A stretch of DNA of 64,000 nt from Pseudarthrobacter sp. IC2-21 (GTDB lineage: Bacteria > Actinomycetota > Actinomycetes > Actinomycetales > Micrococcaceae): assembly GCF_034048115.1 (NCBI RefSeq), contig NZ_CP139145.1, positions 2,480,001 through 2,544,000 of the forward strand, in the 5' to 3' direction. The notes below the pieces were generated by a model. The model had not been told where the DNA came from. It saw only the letters and a program-made list of their open reading frames with translations, and did not search any database. The position numbers and the translations under genes were made by a program. Shown here in pieces: positions 16,650 through 26,002 of this stretch (within the stretch, counting starts at the first letter, position 1; the number at the start of each line of letters is the position of its first letter).

Positions 16650-17852
16650 ATGCCCAGTGTCATGCCAATTTTCGGGACACGTCCGGAAGCCATCAAAATG
16701 GCCCCGATCGTCACGGCTCTTCAGGAATCCCCGGATTTCGACTGCATAGTTACGGTTACGGGCCAGCACCGCGAGATGCTGGATCAAGTCAACGAGCTGT
16801 TCGGCATCGTTCCGGACCACGACCTCAACATCCTGCAGCAGCGCCAGTCCTTGTCCGCGATCATGACCCGCACCATCGATGGCTTGGACAAACTCTTTAC
16901 TGATAACAAGCCCGACGCCGTCATCGTCCAGGGGGACACCACCACCTCTACGGCTGGCGCCATTGCAGCTTTTTACCACGGCATTCCTGTGGTGCACGTA
17001 GAAGCAGGCCTGCGCAGCGGAAACCTGCTCTCGCCCTTTCCGGAGGAAGCGAACCGCAAAATAACGAGCCAGATCGCCAGCTTGCACCTCGCACCCACCA
17101 GCACCAGCAAGGCGAACCTCCTGGCGGAGGGCATCTCAGGTGATGACATTGTGATCACCGGTAACACCGTGATCGATGCATTGCTCACCACGGTCGACAA
17201 GATGATCCCCTTCACCGACCCTCAGCTTGAGGAATTGGCTGCAAGCGGACGCCGGATCCTCCTGGTGACAACCCACCGCCGCGAAAACCAGGGCGACACC
17301 ATGCACGGCATTGGCCGGGCTCTGGCGCGCATCGCGGATGCCGAACCGGACCTGGTCATCGTGCTGCCGGCCCACAAGAACCCCGTTGTCCGCGAAGCCG
17401 TCCTTCCAGCGATTGAAGGAAAGACCAACGTCATTGTCACCGAGCCTCTCGCCTACGGCGAGTTCACCCGCATGCTTTCACTGGCGCACATCGTGCTCAC
17501 CGATTCTGGCGGAGTCCAGGAAGAAGCCCCCAGCCTCGGTAAGCCGGTCCTGGTGATGCGTGAAAATACTGAGCGTCCAGAGGCAGTACATGCCGGCACC
17601 GTAGCCCTAATCGGCACGGACGAGGAACGAATAGTCAAGGAGGTGGATCGCCTTCTCAACGAACAAAATCACTTCGATTCGATGGCCAACGCTGTCAACC
17701 CTTACGGTGATGGCTACGCTGCAGCGCGAACAGTGGCCGCAATTTCCGAACTCCTGCACTTGGGAAGCCGACTTGAGGATTTCAACCAAGGGCACACAAC
17801 ACATGAGCAAACGAAGCATGACAACATCCCTCACACCGGAGGAACACGTTGA
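16650..17852 (+). CDS. wecB: UDP-N-acetylglucosamine 2-epimerase (non-hydrolysing)
   Basis: Interconverts UDP-GlcNAc and UDP-ManNAc. Motifs: FGTRPEAIKMAP at the N-terminus, VHVEAGLRSGN mid-protein, THRRENQG, and LTDSGGVQEEAPSLGKPVLV in the C-terminal nucleotide site. 400 residues from the ATG at 16650, preceded by GAGGGA; it carries a polar tail of about 25 residues beyond the usual end. First gene of the plus-strand polysaccharide operon; its TGA overlaps the TTG of the next gene. With wecC at 34017-35267 it would supply UDP-ManNAcA. Confidence 0.96.
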   Translation: MPSVMPIFGTRPEAIKMAPIVTALQESPDFDCIVTVTGQHREMLDQVNELFGIVPDHDLNILQQRQSLSAIMTRTIDGLDKLFTDNKPDAVIVQGDTTTSTAGAIAAFYHGIPVVHVEAGLRSGNLLSPFPEEANRKITSQIASLHLAPTSTSKANLLAEGISGDDIVITGNTVIDALLTTVDKMIPFTDPQLEELAASGRRILLVTTHRRENQGDTMHGIGRALARIADAEPDLVIVLPAHKNPVVREAVLPAIEGKTNVIVTEPLAYGEFTRMLSLAHIVLTDSGGVQEEAPSLGKPVLVMRENTERPEAVHAGTVALIGTDEERIVKEVDRLLNEQNHFDSMANAVNPYGDGYAAARTVAAISELLHLGSRLEDFNQGHTTHEQTKHDNIPHTGGTR

Positions 17853-19033
17853 AGTTGAAGCTTAAGGGCTACTTTAATGAAGAGGGATCGCCCGTCCTCG
17901 AAGCTAAAGCCGCTATTGCAATGCTGTCCGAAACTACGGCGAAGGCTCCGCACGTACTTGGTTATACCCCAGTTGGCAGAGTCAACCCCTATCAGTCTCT
18001 TCTCTATAAGGCGACATCTGAATACGACATTGCAACCGTACCGATAGTGGACAGTTGGTCGTTTGGCAGTCTGCCATTAGTCGGGTCTCGCGGATCTCAA
18101 TTAATTCTCCACATTCACTGGACGTCATTTATCCTGAACGACGTCAAAAATTACACTACTGCCAAGAAAAAACTGGGTGACTTCCAGAGCGCTATCGATG
18201 AATTCAAGAGCCGCGGGGGACGAATTGTTTGGACGCTGCACAACATAATCCCGCATGGTGCGCAATATCCAGACCTCGAAATGATGGCGCAGCAAATTCT
18301 CGCAGACGAGGCCGACGTCTTGCATGTTCTTTCTGACGCTTCCGCCGAGATGATGTCCTCGGCGCTGACAATCGATAGAGCCAAGCTTCTAACGGTACCG
18401 CACCCCAACTACCGCACAACTTACGAAGATTACGTCACCCGCAACAACGCGCGGCTTGAGTTCGGCATCGGTCCAAAGGATAGGGTCTATGTAATTCTCG
18501 GCGCCCTTAAAGCCTACAAAGGATTGCAACGCCTTTTGGATGCTTTCGACGAATTCTGCGATCTAGACCCTTCGATCCCGCGCAAGCTCTTGGTAGGCGG
18601 AAACCCAGATGGCACACCCGAAGTTGACGCATTTGTAGCACAATGCCAAGCTCACCCAAATGTCCTGATCGAAGCCAAAAAAGTTCCCAACCATTTTGTC
18701 CAAAATTACATGCGTGCCGCCGATGTTGGGCTTGCCCCGTATACCCGCATGTTGAATAGCGGTGCCATCCTTCTTTACCAATCATTCGATCTGCCGATAA
18801 TCGCATCAGATGTTCCCGCAATCTGGGAAAGCATGCCCGATGAAGTTGGCGAACGAGTGGAAGACAATTCGGTGGAAAAGCTCGTCGAAGCCTTTCAGCG
18901 GTCGGAAAGATTCTTTGCTTTTAACGTCACCGGTGCTGTTAGGCGCTACACGGACCAATTTGATGCAGTGGAACTTTCGCGAGATTTCGCGCGAGGGATC
19001 TTGGAAAAGCTCGACCAGACGCAGCCGCGCTGA
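17849..19033 (+). CDS. GT-B fold glycosyltransferase
   Basis: 394 residues starting at a TTG that overlaps the wecB stop (TTGA), with GGAGGA upstream. The N-terminal domain has HIHWTSFIL and VWTLHNIIPH, as in mannosyl- and glucosyltransferases acting on lipid-linked sugars; the C-terminal domain has YVILGALKAYKGLQRLLDA and a nucleotide-site region PYTRMLNSGAILLYQSFDLP. No membrane segment. The donor and acceptor are unknown. The DNA is clearly poorer in G+C than wecB, with many A/T-ending codons, suggesting a different origin from the flanking genes. Confidence 0.85.
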   Translation: MKLKLKGYFNEEGSPVLEAKAAIAMLSETTAKAPHVLGYTPVGRVNPYQSLLYKATSEYDIATVPIVDSWSFGSLPLVGSRGSQLILHIHWTSFILNDVKNYTTAKKKLGDFQSAIDEFKSRGGRIVWTLHNIIPHGAQYPDLEMMAQQILADEADVLHVLSDASAEMMSSALTIDRAKLLTVPHPNYRTTYEDYVTRNNARLEFGIGPKDRVYVILGALKAYKGLQRLLDAFDEFCDLDPSIPRKLLVGGNPDGTPEVDAFVAQCQAHPNVLIEAKKVPNHFVQNYMRAADVGLAPYTRMLNSGAILLYQSFDLPIIASDVPAIWESMPDEVGERVEDNSVEKLVEAFQRSERFFAFNVTGAVRRYTDQFDAVELSRDFARGILEKLDQTQPR

Positions 19034-19063
19034 ATCTACCCGAAGACCTGGAGGTATAGAAGG

Positions 19064-20134
19064 ATGACCGCAATGAATCCATCGACAGAGGTACAAAAGG
19101 GGCGCTCACCGTACCGAGGGAGACCCTCCAAAAACTTTTGGAAGGCAGCGATGTCCAGCGAGGGCTATGAGCCCGGGGCAGGACTCCATGAACAAAAGTT
19201 CAGTATCGACCCCTCTGATGCGATAGCCACTGCGGGTAGCTGCTTCGCTCAGCACATTGCGAGGAATTTGCGAGCTAACGGCTTCAACGTCGTGGATTCC
19301 GAACCAGCACCCCCATTTCTGTCGGCGTCGACGGCAGAGAAGTTCGGTTTCGGAGTCTACTCAGCCCGATTTGGAAACATATATTACGTTAGGCAACTGC
19401 TTCAATTAGCCCAGGAAGCCTTCGGCCTGCGGCGCCCAGCGAATTGGATCTGGACAAAGGACGGACGCTACTATGACGCCCTTCGCCCGACTGTCGAGCC
19501 AAACGGATTAAGCAGTCCGGAGTCCGTGAAGGAACACAGAGAGCAGCACCTCAGAGCTGTCCGGACGATGGTGAAGTCCGCTACGGTTCTCGTTTTCACC
19601 TTCGGTCTTACCGAAGGCTGGGTGGAGAAGACGACAGGAACTGTCTTTCCGACCGCTCCAGGTACGGTTTGCGGCGATTTTGACTCGGAGATATTTGAAT
19701 TTAAAAACTTCGACTACCCAGAGATACTTTCTGACTTTCAGGAGCTACGCAACCTCCTACTGGGGCAAAATCCTGACCTGAAGTTTATTATCACAGTGTC
19801 TCCCGTTGCTCTTGCCGCGACTGCCACAAAAGATCACGTCTTACTGGCTACTACCTACTCCAAATCTGTTCTCCGCGCTGTAACCGGAGAACTTTCCCGC
19901 CTCTACACCGACGTTGATTACTTTCCCTCATTCGAAATCATTACCGGAAGTCAGGCGAGAGGCACGTATTGGGACGAAAGTCTCCGGGGCGTCTCATCGG
20001 AGGGTGTTAACGAGGTGATGCGGCATTTCTTCTATTCATATCCGCCCGTGTCAAAGCACGGAGCCGAACAGGCAGTACCAAGCTCAGAGGAACTTCTTTG
20101 TGAGGAAGCCATGCTGGAGGTGTTTGCGGAGTGA
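19064..20134 (+). CDS. GSCFA domain protein
   Basis: 356 residues. The name-giving motif is present as ATAGSCFAQHIARNL near residue 58, with VFTFGLTEGW and the late segment GSQARGTYW, which is the GSCFA family pattern. The family is related to SGNH/GDSL hydrolases and occurs in polysaccharide and lipopolysaccharide loci; its reaction is not established, and an acyl-ester transfer or hydrolysis is plausible by fold. GGAGG lies about 10 bases before the ATG. Its end overlaps the next gene (an SGNH-like protein) by 4 bases, a tight pairing that suggests the two act together. Confidence 0.82.
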   Translation: MTAMNPSTEVQKGRSPYRGRPSKNFWKAAMSSEGYEPGAGLHEQKFSIDPSDAIATAGSCFAQHIARNLRANGFNVVDSEPAPPFLSASTAEKFGFGVYSARFGNIYYVRQLLQLAQEAFGLRRPANWIWTKDGRYYDALRPTVEPNGLSSPESVKEHREQHLRAVRTMVKSATVLVFTFGLTEGWVEKTTGTVFPTAPGTVCGDFDSEIFEFKNFDYPEILSDFQELRNLLLGQNPDLKFIITVSPVALAATATKDHVLLATTYSKSVLRAVTGELSRLYTDVDYFPSFEIITGSQARGTYWDESLRGVSSEGVNEVMRHFFYSYPPVSKHGAEQAVPSSEELLCEEAMLEVFAE

Positions 20135-20916
20135 AGTACTGTTTCATAGGTGACTCGCATCTGGGCCATTTCATGCCCGCTTGGAAAGAGCGCGTAGCAG
20201 GCAACGACGCTCTAAAGGCTGATTTCCATATCGAGCGAACCTACGGCCAACTCCCACTAAGAATCTTTGACGGGGAAACAGAAATTGCCAAGTTCGACGA
20301 TATTCGTTGCGCCTATGCTCCTGAGGTTGATGTGGACGTCTACGACGTCTTCGTAGTCTTTGGCATGCACTTCTCGTTTGCGGCTTTGGCCAAGACCTAT
20401 GTCAACTTCAGATCTGAAGAGCACGAACGCAGCACGGGCGCCTACCTGTTGTCGCCGACCGCGTATGACTCCATGCTGCACGAACTTTACTCAAACTCCA
20501 AAGCAATGAGAGTACTTACTTCCCTGCGGTTGAGCACAACCAAACCAGTCTTTTACGTCCAACAACCGATGCCCTTGGAGTGGGTGTTAGAGCGCACCGA
20601 GAAACATCTGGGATTCTTTCGTGAACTGAAGCGCTCAACGGACTTCGAAGTTTTTCAAGTTAACTACGCTAAACAGTTAGAGGGACTTGAGCGCCAGGGC
20701 GTGCATCTTTTGGCGCAACCGGAATCCACTCTCGGCCTCGCCGGCTTTACACAAGGCCGATTCGGCCTGGCAGACGCGACGGACTTAAGCCCAGACAGCG
20801 CTTACACCAAGGGTGACTACTTCCACATGAACGCGGAATATGGGGACTTGGTGGTTGACCAAATCATTGGGCTTTCCCCAGTTCCAACGAGGGAGATTTT
20901 GAATGAGAATTCTTGA
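20131..20916 (+). CDS. SGNH-like protein paired with the GSCFA gene
   Basis: 261 residues. It opens with YCFIGDSHLGHF, which fits the GDSx block with the nucleophile Ser at residue 9, and contains DYFHMNAEYG near residue 230, compatible with the Asp-x-x-His end of SGNH hydrolases. The region between is not like a typical lipase and I do not recognise a family. No signal peptide or membrane segment, so it should act in the cytoplasm. It starts with a GTG overlapping the GSCFA stop (GTGA), and overlaps the next gene by 14 bases. Confidence 0.6.
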   Translation: MKYCFIGDSHLGHFMPAWKERVAGNDALKADFHIERTYGQLPLRIFDGETEIAKFDDIRCAYAPEVDVDVYDVFVVFGMHFSFAALAKTYVNFRSEEHERSTGAYLLSPTAYDSMLHELYSNSKAMRVLTSLRLSTTKPVFYVQQPMPLEWVLERTEKHLGFFRELKRSTDFEVFQVNYAKQLEGLERQGVHLLAQPESTLGLAGFTQGRFGLADATDLSPDSAYTKGDYFHMNAEYGDLVVDQIIGLSPVPTREILNENS

Positions 20917-21319
20917 AGCCAGGAATCCGGGTCTCAAATACGCCTGGCGTTTCACGGCGCCGACGTCAACACTCGAATTCGTGGTGGACCTATTAACGCC
21001 GGTTCCGCCAAAGGGCCTCGTAGCTCTATTAACACTTCCTCGAGGATCATCTATAACGTCAAAAGCTTGGGGTTTTTCCAAGTCGCTGTCAGGACACTTC
21101 CGGTATATCGAGCTAGATTCTGCGGATGCCCTCGTTTTACCCGCGATTTCCTTCGATCGAGAAATAGACGACATTGGGCTCTCAATTCTTCCTTGGAGCA
21201 ACAAACATTTCGCTCCAAGTTCGGCGGTTGCGGGGATTTGGGCGATCGGGGGATATGGAAATCTAAATGCGAACCGGCTCAGTACAATCTCAAAGGGTAG
21301 GCTTCTTAGAAATGAATGA
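20903..21319 (+). CDS. Orphan protein of the polysaccharide operon
   Basis: 138 residues, no recognisable domain, no signal peptide or membrane segment; mixed beta-like sequence (ALLTLPRGSSI, HFRYIELDSADALVLPAI). The existence of the gene is supported by its overlaps: 14 bases with the upstream SGNH gene and 8 bases with the downstream glycosyltransferase (ATGAATGA). The coding strand and frame are continuous with neighbouring codon use. Function unknown. Confidence 0.6.
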   Translation: MRILEARNPGLKYAWRFTAPTSTLEFVVDLLTPVPPKGLVALLTLPRGSSITSKAWGFSKSLSGHFRYIELDSADALVLPAISFDREIDDIGLSILPWSNKHFAPSSAVAGIWAIGGYGNLNANRLSTISKGRLLRNE

Positions 21320-23342
21320 AACCCAAGTGAATAATATCGTAGCCCTAGTTGTAGCGGATTTGGACTCTGACGCCGAATCTCTTGCCCGGACCGTAAAGTC
21401 GCTTGAGTATGCAAATTTGCGTCCTGCCATCCTTTCGTCGACTACTTTGGGCCATGTCGCCTATAGCGATTACGACAAGTCATATTTCGATCCCAATACC
21501 CAGACCATTTCAGCAGCCATCAATGGCTTCATTCAGCATTTCACAGAGAAACATATTCTGATTATTGCTGCCGGCACAATATTTCCTCGTGGAACTAAGG
21601 TTGAGTTGGAGAACATGTTGGAATCCAACCCTGCCTCCGTGCTGCGCCTCAGGACACGTGTAGTGCGTCCAATACAGAGTATGACTCAGGCTGAATTGAA
21701 CGAACTTATCCTTGCCACGTCGAACTCTCGAACGGACTCGGTGGCCTCGAATCGGAACAGTTCGACTGCAGCCATTGTCGTTCCCCGTGAAAGACTGCAC
21801 TTCCTATGCGGCTTTAAGCCGTCCCTGCGGGAGTTTAACCTCACTGTGGATGATTTTCTGAAAAGATGCCGCAAGTTTGGCATCTCAGAGAAATGGTTGT
21901 CTTCTGAACTGGGCGTGTACACGTTGGCCGCGCGTATGAATAAGCGGCGTGAGTCGAGGCCAGTGGCGACGCCGGGCGAGGCGCCTGATTCTTCCCTCTT
22001 CGGGGACTTGGAAAATTGGGTGTCGCAAACCGTGGGCACGCCGCTGGTATCCATTGTGATTTCCACCTACAACCGCGCCGACTACATCGCAGACTGTCTG
22101 TATTCCATCCAGTCTCAGACCGTCCAGAATTTCGAGGTCATCCTTGTCGACGATGGAAGCACAGACAACACTTCCGATGTCGTGGCTTCCTTCGACGATC
22201 CTCGAATCCGCTACTTCCGGCGATCTAATGCGGGAATTTCTGCTTCCCGCAACTTTGGGGCGAGGCAATCACGTGGCCATTTTATCGCCGTACATGATGA
22301 CGACGACATTATGTTGCCGTGGCGACTTGAATGCCAACTGAAATCGTTGGCGCCAGGTGACCACGGAAGTTTTGGGGTATCCGTGCATTTTGATCACGAC
22401 ACGGGGGAAATGCATCGACTTGTCCACCGCCTTTTCAATATCCAAACTGCCCTTCGATACGGAAATAATCCTACGCATCCCACATGGTTGATCCGGGCTG
22501 ATATTTTCAGACAGTTTGAATACGATGAAACGCTCAAAAGCGGCGTCGATAACAATGTGGCCATGAGGATGATCCGCTCGGGGGTTCGAATGCGGCATAC
22601 CGGTGAAAGCCTAATCCTTCGGCGATTGCATGGCGGTCAGATCACCCGCAGTGCAGGAGAGATTCAACAAGCCTCGGCCAAACTCTCACAGCGGATGCTG
22701 AAGTTTGCAAATGGAGCCGCAGAGGACCCTGCGAACACTCATACGTCCGAAGAATGGTTATCAGGGCTCGCGGCCGACACATTTGAGAAGAGTGTTCGCC
22801 CGTACTTGCCGGATCATCTCGTAGAGCGCCAGGTCCTAACACACGTTAGAAGCACGGCCTCCGATGATGAGTACCGCGACGTGCTGCCGAACACGGCCGG
22901 TGTCCGCATCAGCAGGCAGGCCCGGCATCAAGGGGACTGGACAACGGCGCGCCTTTTCTCGGACGTGACCTGGCGTGACATGGCAACGCTGCGGAAGGCC
23001 GGCATCGATTTCTCTGCAGTTGAGGGTCCCGTTGGCACTCCGATCGATGCGGTAATCAAGACCATTGGCGCCCATGTAGCCGATGGACGGTCAGATTGCA
23101 CGTGGGTAATGCAATCAACCTCTCCATCAGCAAGGTCAGCTGCTAGTTCGGATAAGAGGGCAGAGGTCGTGTTTACGGTAGTCGACCAGGTCGACCTAAA
23201 AGAGGGCGTTCAGAAGCTCCAGCGGGAAGATCGAGCTGGCGCCTCCGCTGGAGACTCTGAACCGTTCCTGGTTGTCAGAGCAGCTACGGACCTTGGCCGC
23301 CTACTTGGCGCGGCACTGAAAAATTCCAGGAGATTGCCTTGA
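21312..23342 (+). CDS. Large multi-domain GT2 glycosyltransferase
   Basis: 676 residues from the ATG at 21312. Residues about 243-450 are a clear GT2 (GT-A fold) domain: PLVSIVISTYNR, VILVDDGSTDNT and VHDDDDIMLPWR (the DxD metal-nucleotide site). Residues 1-240 look like a second, degenerate GT-A domain (ALVVADLDSDAESLARTVKSL, with no DxD-type triad visible), possibly a substrate-binding partner domain. Residues after about 520 are unassigned. No membrane segments. The start overlaps the orphan gene and the stop overlaps the next gene, so it is embedded in a fully coupled operon. Donor and linkage unknown. Confidence 0.82.
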   Translation: MNETQVNNIVALVVADLDSDAESLARTVKSLEYANLRPAILSSTTLGHVAYSDYDKSYFDPNTQTISAAINGFIQHFTEKHILIIAAGTIFPRGTKVELENMLESNPASVLRLRTRVVRPIQSMTQAELNELILATSNSRTDSVASNRNSSTAAIVVPRERLHFLCGFKPSLREFNLTVDDFLKRCRKFGISEKWLSSELGVYTLAARMNKRRESRPVATPGEAPDSSLFGDLENWVSQTVGTPLVSIVISTYNRADYIADCLYSIQSQTVQNFEVILVDDGSTDNTSDVVASFDDPRIRYFRRSNAGISASRNFGARQSRGHFIAVHDDDDIMLPWRLECQLKSLAPGDHGSFGVSVHFDHDTGEMHRLVHRLFNIQTALRYGNNPTHPTWLIRADIFRQFEYDETLKSGVDNNVAMRMIRSGVRMRHTGESLILRRLHGGQITRSAGEIQQASAKLSQRMLKFANGAAEDPANTHTSEEWLSGLAADTFEKSVRPYLPDHLVERQVLTHVRSTASDDEYRDVLPNTAGVRISRQARHQGDWTTARLFSDVTWRDMATLRKAGIDFSAVEGPVGTPIDAVIKTIGAHVADGRSDCTWVMQSTSPSARSAASSDKRAEVVFTVVDQVDLKEGVQKLQREDRAGASAGDSEPFLVVRAATDLGRLLGAALKNSRRLP

Positions 23343-23995
23343 AAATAAGATGGACCGCCAACAATTTCGGACGGTCAGGTATCCTCGCCATTAGTGAAAT
23401 CGGGGATACCCAGCCGCCGGTCGACACGTTCTACCTGGACTATATAGTGGAGAACACAGACCAAGACCGGATAGCGGTGGCAGCCGCACTCATTTTCGGT
23501 GCTTATGCTAATGACCGGCTGCTGTTTGAGAGTCCGATATCGTCGGAAGTTTCGCGATCCATTGAACTATTTCTGGCTGAGCGGTCGCTGCGAGTAGATC
23601 CGGTCAGCTTCGTGGACAACAACTCCATTCACGGCGACGCCATCATTGTGCTTGACCATTCGGCAGTCCACGCCCCACCACAGAACCAACTCGGAATGCA
23701 GCGGCGGATCAGACTTAGCCTGCTTCCTACCCAGTTCAGCTCGGGTGGCCTTCTGACAATGAACTCGCTGAGCGTCGCGGCAAACGCTTGGTTGCACGCG
23801 CGACTGAACGAAGGAATCGGGGAGGATGTGTCCTCGGTTGCAGCTGCCGTGTTGCTGTCCGCGGATCTGAGTGCGGCGGGTCTCGCGTTGTGCAAAGAAG
23901 CCCACGTTCTTTCCGATTCGGTGAACCCGGATTCCCTCCGCGCCCTCCTGGAGTCTACCGGCCTCTCACTGGTGATGGGCGACCACTGCAACTAG
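23339..23995 (+). CDS. Orphan protein of the polysaccharide operon
   Basis: 218 residues starting at a TTG that overlaps the preceding stop (TTGA). No signal peptide or clear membrane helix; contains SAAVLLSADLSAAGLALCKEA in its C-terminal third. I do not recognise the family. Translational coupling to the GT2 gene suggests a partner or modifying role in the same pathway. Last gene of the coupled run; ugd follows after 67 bases. Confidence 0.55.
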   Translation: MKIRWTANNFGRSGILAISEIGDTQPPVDTFYLDYIVENTDQDRIAVAAALIFGAYANDRLLFESPISSEVSRSIELFLAERSLRVDPVSFVDNNSIHGDAIIVLDHSAVHAPPQNQLGMQRRIRLSLLPTQFSSGGLLTMNSLSVAANAWLHARLNEGIGEDVSSVAAAVLLSADLSAAGLALCKEAHVLSDSVNPDSLRALLESTGLSLVMGDHCN

Positions 23996-24062
23996 CGCCA
24001 CGATCCTCTCCGAAAGTCATGAGGAAAAGCAGCTTCGTAAACTAACACAAATAAGGGACTAC

Positions 24063-25382
24063 GTGTCATTGAGAATCAGCGTCATTGGAACAGGATATCT
24101 GGGAGCCACACATGCAGCCTGCATGGCGGAGCTCGGTTTTGAGGTAGTAGGTGTAGATACAGACCCGAAAAAAATTGAACAGCTTGCCGCTGGCGTGTTG
24201 CCCTTCCATGAGCCAGGCTTGCCGGAACTTCTCCGCAAACACACGACTAGCGGGCGCCTGCGGTTTACTACCTCTTATGCAGAAATTGGGCCTTGGGCGG
24301 ACATTCATTTCATAGCCGTTGGCACACCCCAAAAAGCTGGTGACCATGCTGCTGACATGACATACGTTGACATGGCCGTCGAAACTTTGGCCAGCCACAT
24401 TAGCAGGGATTGCGTCATAGTTGGCAAGTCGACCGTTCCTGTCGGTAGTGCCCGGCGCCTCAGCGATCTAATCAGAAATACAGTGGCTGGGGACAACACA
24501 GTGAGTCTGTTGTGGAACCCCGAGTTTCTCCGCGAGGGCTTTGCAGTGCAGGACACACTCCAGCCCGACAGGCTAGTAGTGGGAGGCGATGACGCCCAAG
24601 CGATTGATCTACTAAAGGAAGTATATGGGTTACCTCTCGCTTCTGGAACGCCTTTTATTTCCACAGACCTTGAGACGGCGGAATTGGTAAAAGCCGCGGC
24701 CAATGCCTTTCTAGCCACGAAAATTTCGTTCATCAACGCTTTCTCTGAAGTAACTGAACATGTAGGCGGCGACATCAGGGTCTTGGCCGATGCAATCGGC
24801 CTCGATAACCGGATAGGCCGACGATTTCTCAACGCCGGGGTTGGTTTTGGTGGAGGTTGTCTGCCCAAGGACATAAGGGCGCTTCAGGCACGAGTTAGCG
24901 AGCTTGGTCTAGATCGCACAATGCGTTTTCTTACCGAAGTGGACGAAATCAACCTGCGCCGAAGGGATAGAGTTGTCCATCTGGCAAAAGAAATCCTCCA
25001 TGATCTTCAGGGCCGGAAGATCGCCGTCCTGGGTGTCGCATTCAAGCCCAACAGCGACGATGTTCGTGATTCCCCCGCCTTGGATGTCGCTGCGCAGCTT
25101 TACAATGCGGGCGCCGACGTAAGCGTCTTCGACCCGGAGGCGATGAACAATGCCCGATTACGCTTTCCACGCCTGACGTACTCAACCTCAGCTGCTGAAG
25201 CTTTGAAGGACAGTACCCTGACGATCTTGCTGACTGAGTGGGAGGAATTCAGGACACTCGATCCCTCGGCGGTCGGGGAAACGGTCGAGTCCAAATCCAT
25301 AATCGATGGCAGGAATGTCTTGGATCCCATCCGTTGGCAAACTGAGGGATGGCGATTCGAATCACTGGGTCGTAAGTCCTGA
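24063..25382 (+). CDS. ugd: UDP-glucose 6-dehydrogenase
   Basis: Oxidises UDP-glucose to UDP-glucuronate with two NAD+. 439 residues from a GTG preceded by AAGGGA. N-terminal NAD fold: VIGTGYLGATHAACMAELG; then WNPEFLREGFAVQDTLQPDR; the catalytic Cys lies in GFGGGCLPKDIRAL near residue 267; C-terminal domain LGVAFKPNSDDVRDSPALD. The GGGCLPKD form points to UDP-glucose rather than UDP-ManNAc dehydrogenase. Last gene of the plus operon, before a gene-free stretch and the IS elements. Confidence 0.93.
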   Translation: MSLRISVIGTGYLGATHAACMAELGFEVVGVDTDPKKIEQLAAGVLPFHEPGLPELLRKHTTSGRLRFTTSYAEIGPWADIHFIAVGTPQKAGDHAADMTYVDMAVETLASHISRDCVIVGKSTVPVGSARRLSDLIRNTVAGDNTVSLLWNPEFLREGFAVQDTLQPDRLVVGGDDAQAIDLLKEVYGLPLASGTPFISTDLETAELVKAAANAFLATKISFINAFSEVTEHVGGDIRVLADAIGLDNRIGRRFLNAGVGFGGGCLPKDIRALQARVSELGLDRTMRFLTEVDEINLRRRDRVVHLAKEILHDLQGRKIAVLGVAFKPNSDDVRDSPALDVAAQLYNAGADVSVFDPEAMNNARLRFPRLTYSTSAAEALKDSTLTILLTEWEEFRTLDPSAVGETVESKSIIDGRNVLDPIRWQTEGWRFESLGRKS

Positions 25383-25901
25383 CAAAGACCTCATTCCGAC
25401 GACCGCCCACTTTCGACTCTGCTATGCAGATGCGCCATGAATACCGCCGAAACCGAACTTGAGTGACGCGTGAGGCGGCCGCACGGTTGGTGTCGGAATC
25501 GGTCTGCCGCGGCGTTTGCCGCTGCTGGAAAAGAGCGAAATGCTCAACATCGCTGGCGCTCGTAGACCCAGGTTAAATCCAACTTCACCGCAATCAAGAA
25601 CATTGAACGCACAGCCTGGAGCTATTGACGCGCGTCCAACTCCACATCAGTTGTCTCTCTAGAATGGCGTCAGTACAGCGGCAAAACACTCATTTGGCGT
25701 CTATTTTCGGTCAGCCTACTCTCCGCATGGTTCGAGGCTCGTCCGTGACCATTAGATTCTGGCGAGGGAGACGCTCGGGTCGCTGCTCTGAATATTCGCT
25801 CTTGTGGGGTCCATCTATCGTGTGTTTGGGGGCCGGTGGGCTGAGCGCGCCGTAGCGGTCTTGGGTGCCGGTAGTGGCGTTGTTGGGGGCCACCCAGTTT
25901 A
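25383..25901. other. Gene-free stretch between ugd and the ISL3 remnant
   Basis: 519 bases with no reading frame that looks coding on either strand and no clear terminator hairpin. Short frames such as REAAARLVSESV (about 25469-25504) hint at decayed transposase-like or other coding sequence, but the match is too weak to name. Most likely degraded sequence left by earlier insertions and deletions. Confidence 0.4.
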
Positions 25902-26002
25902 GGGGCTCATCAACTATTAGCGTGGTGTCCTTCAAATGAAGGGGCTCGTAGCCCTGCGAGCATAGGTGTTGTCGAGACATCTACTGCGGAGGACTACGAG
26001 CC

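Noticed and set aside
25469..25560. Decayed transposase frame with REAAARLVSE
   Set aside because: Too short and weak to assign to any IS family.
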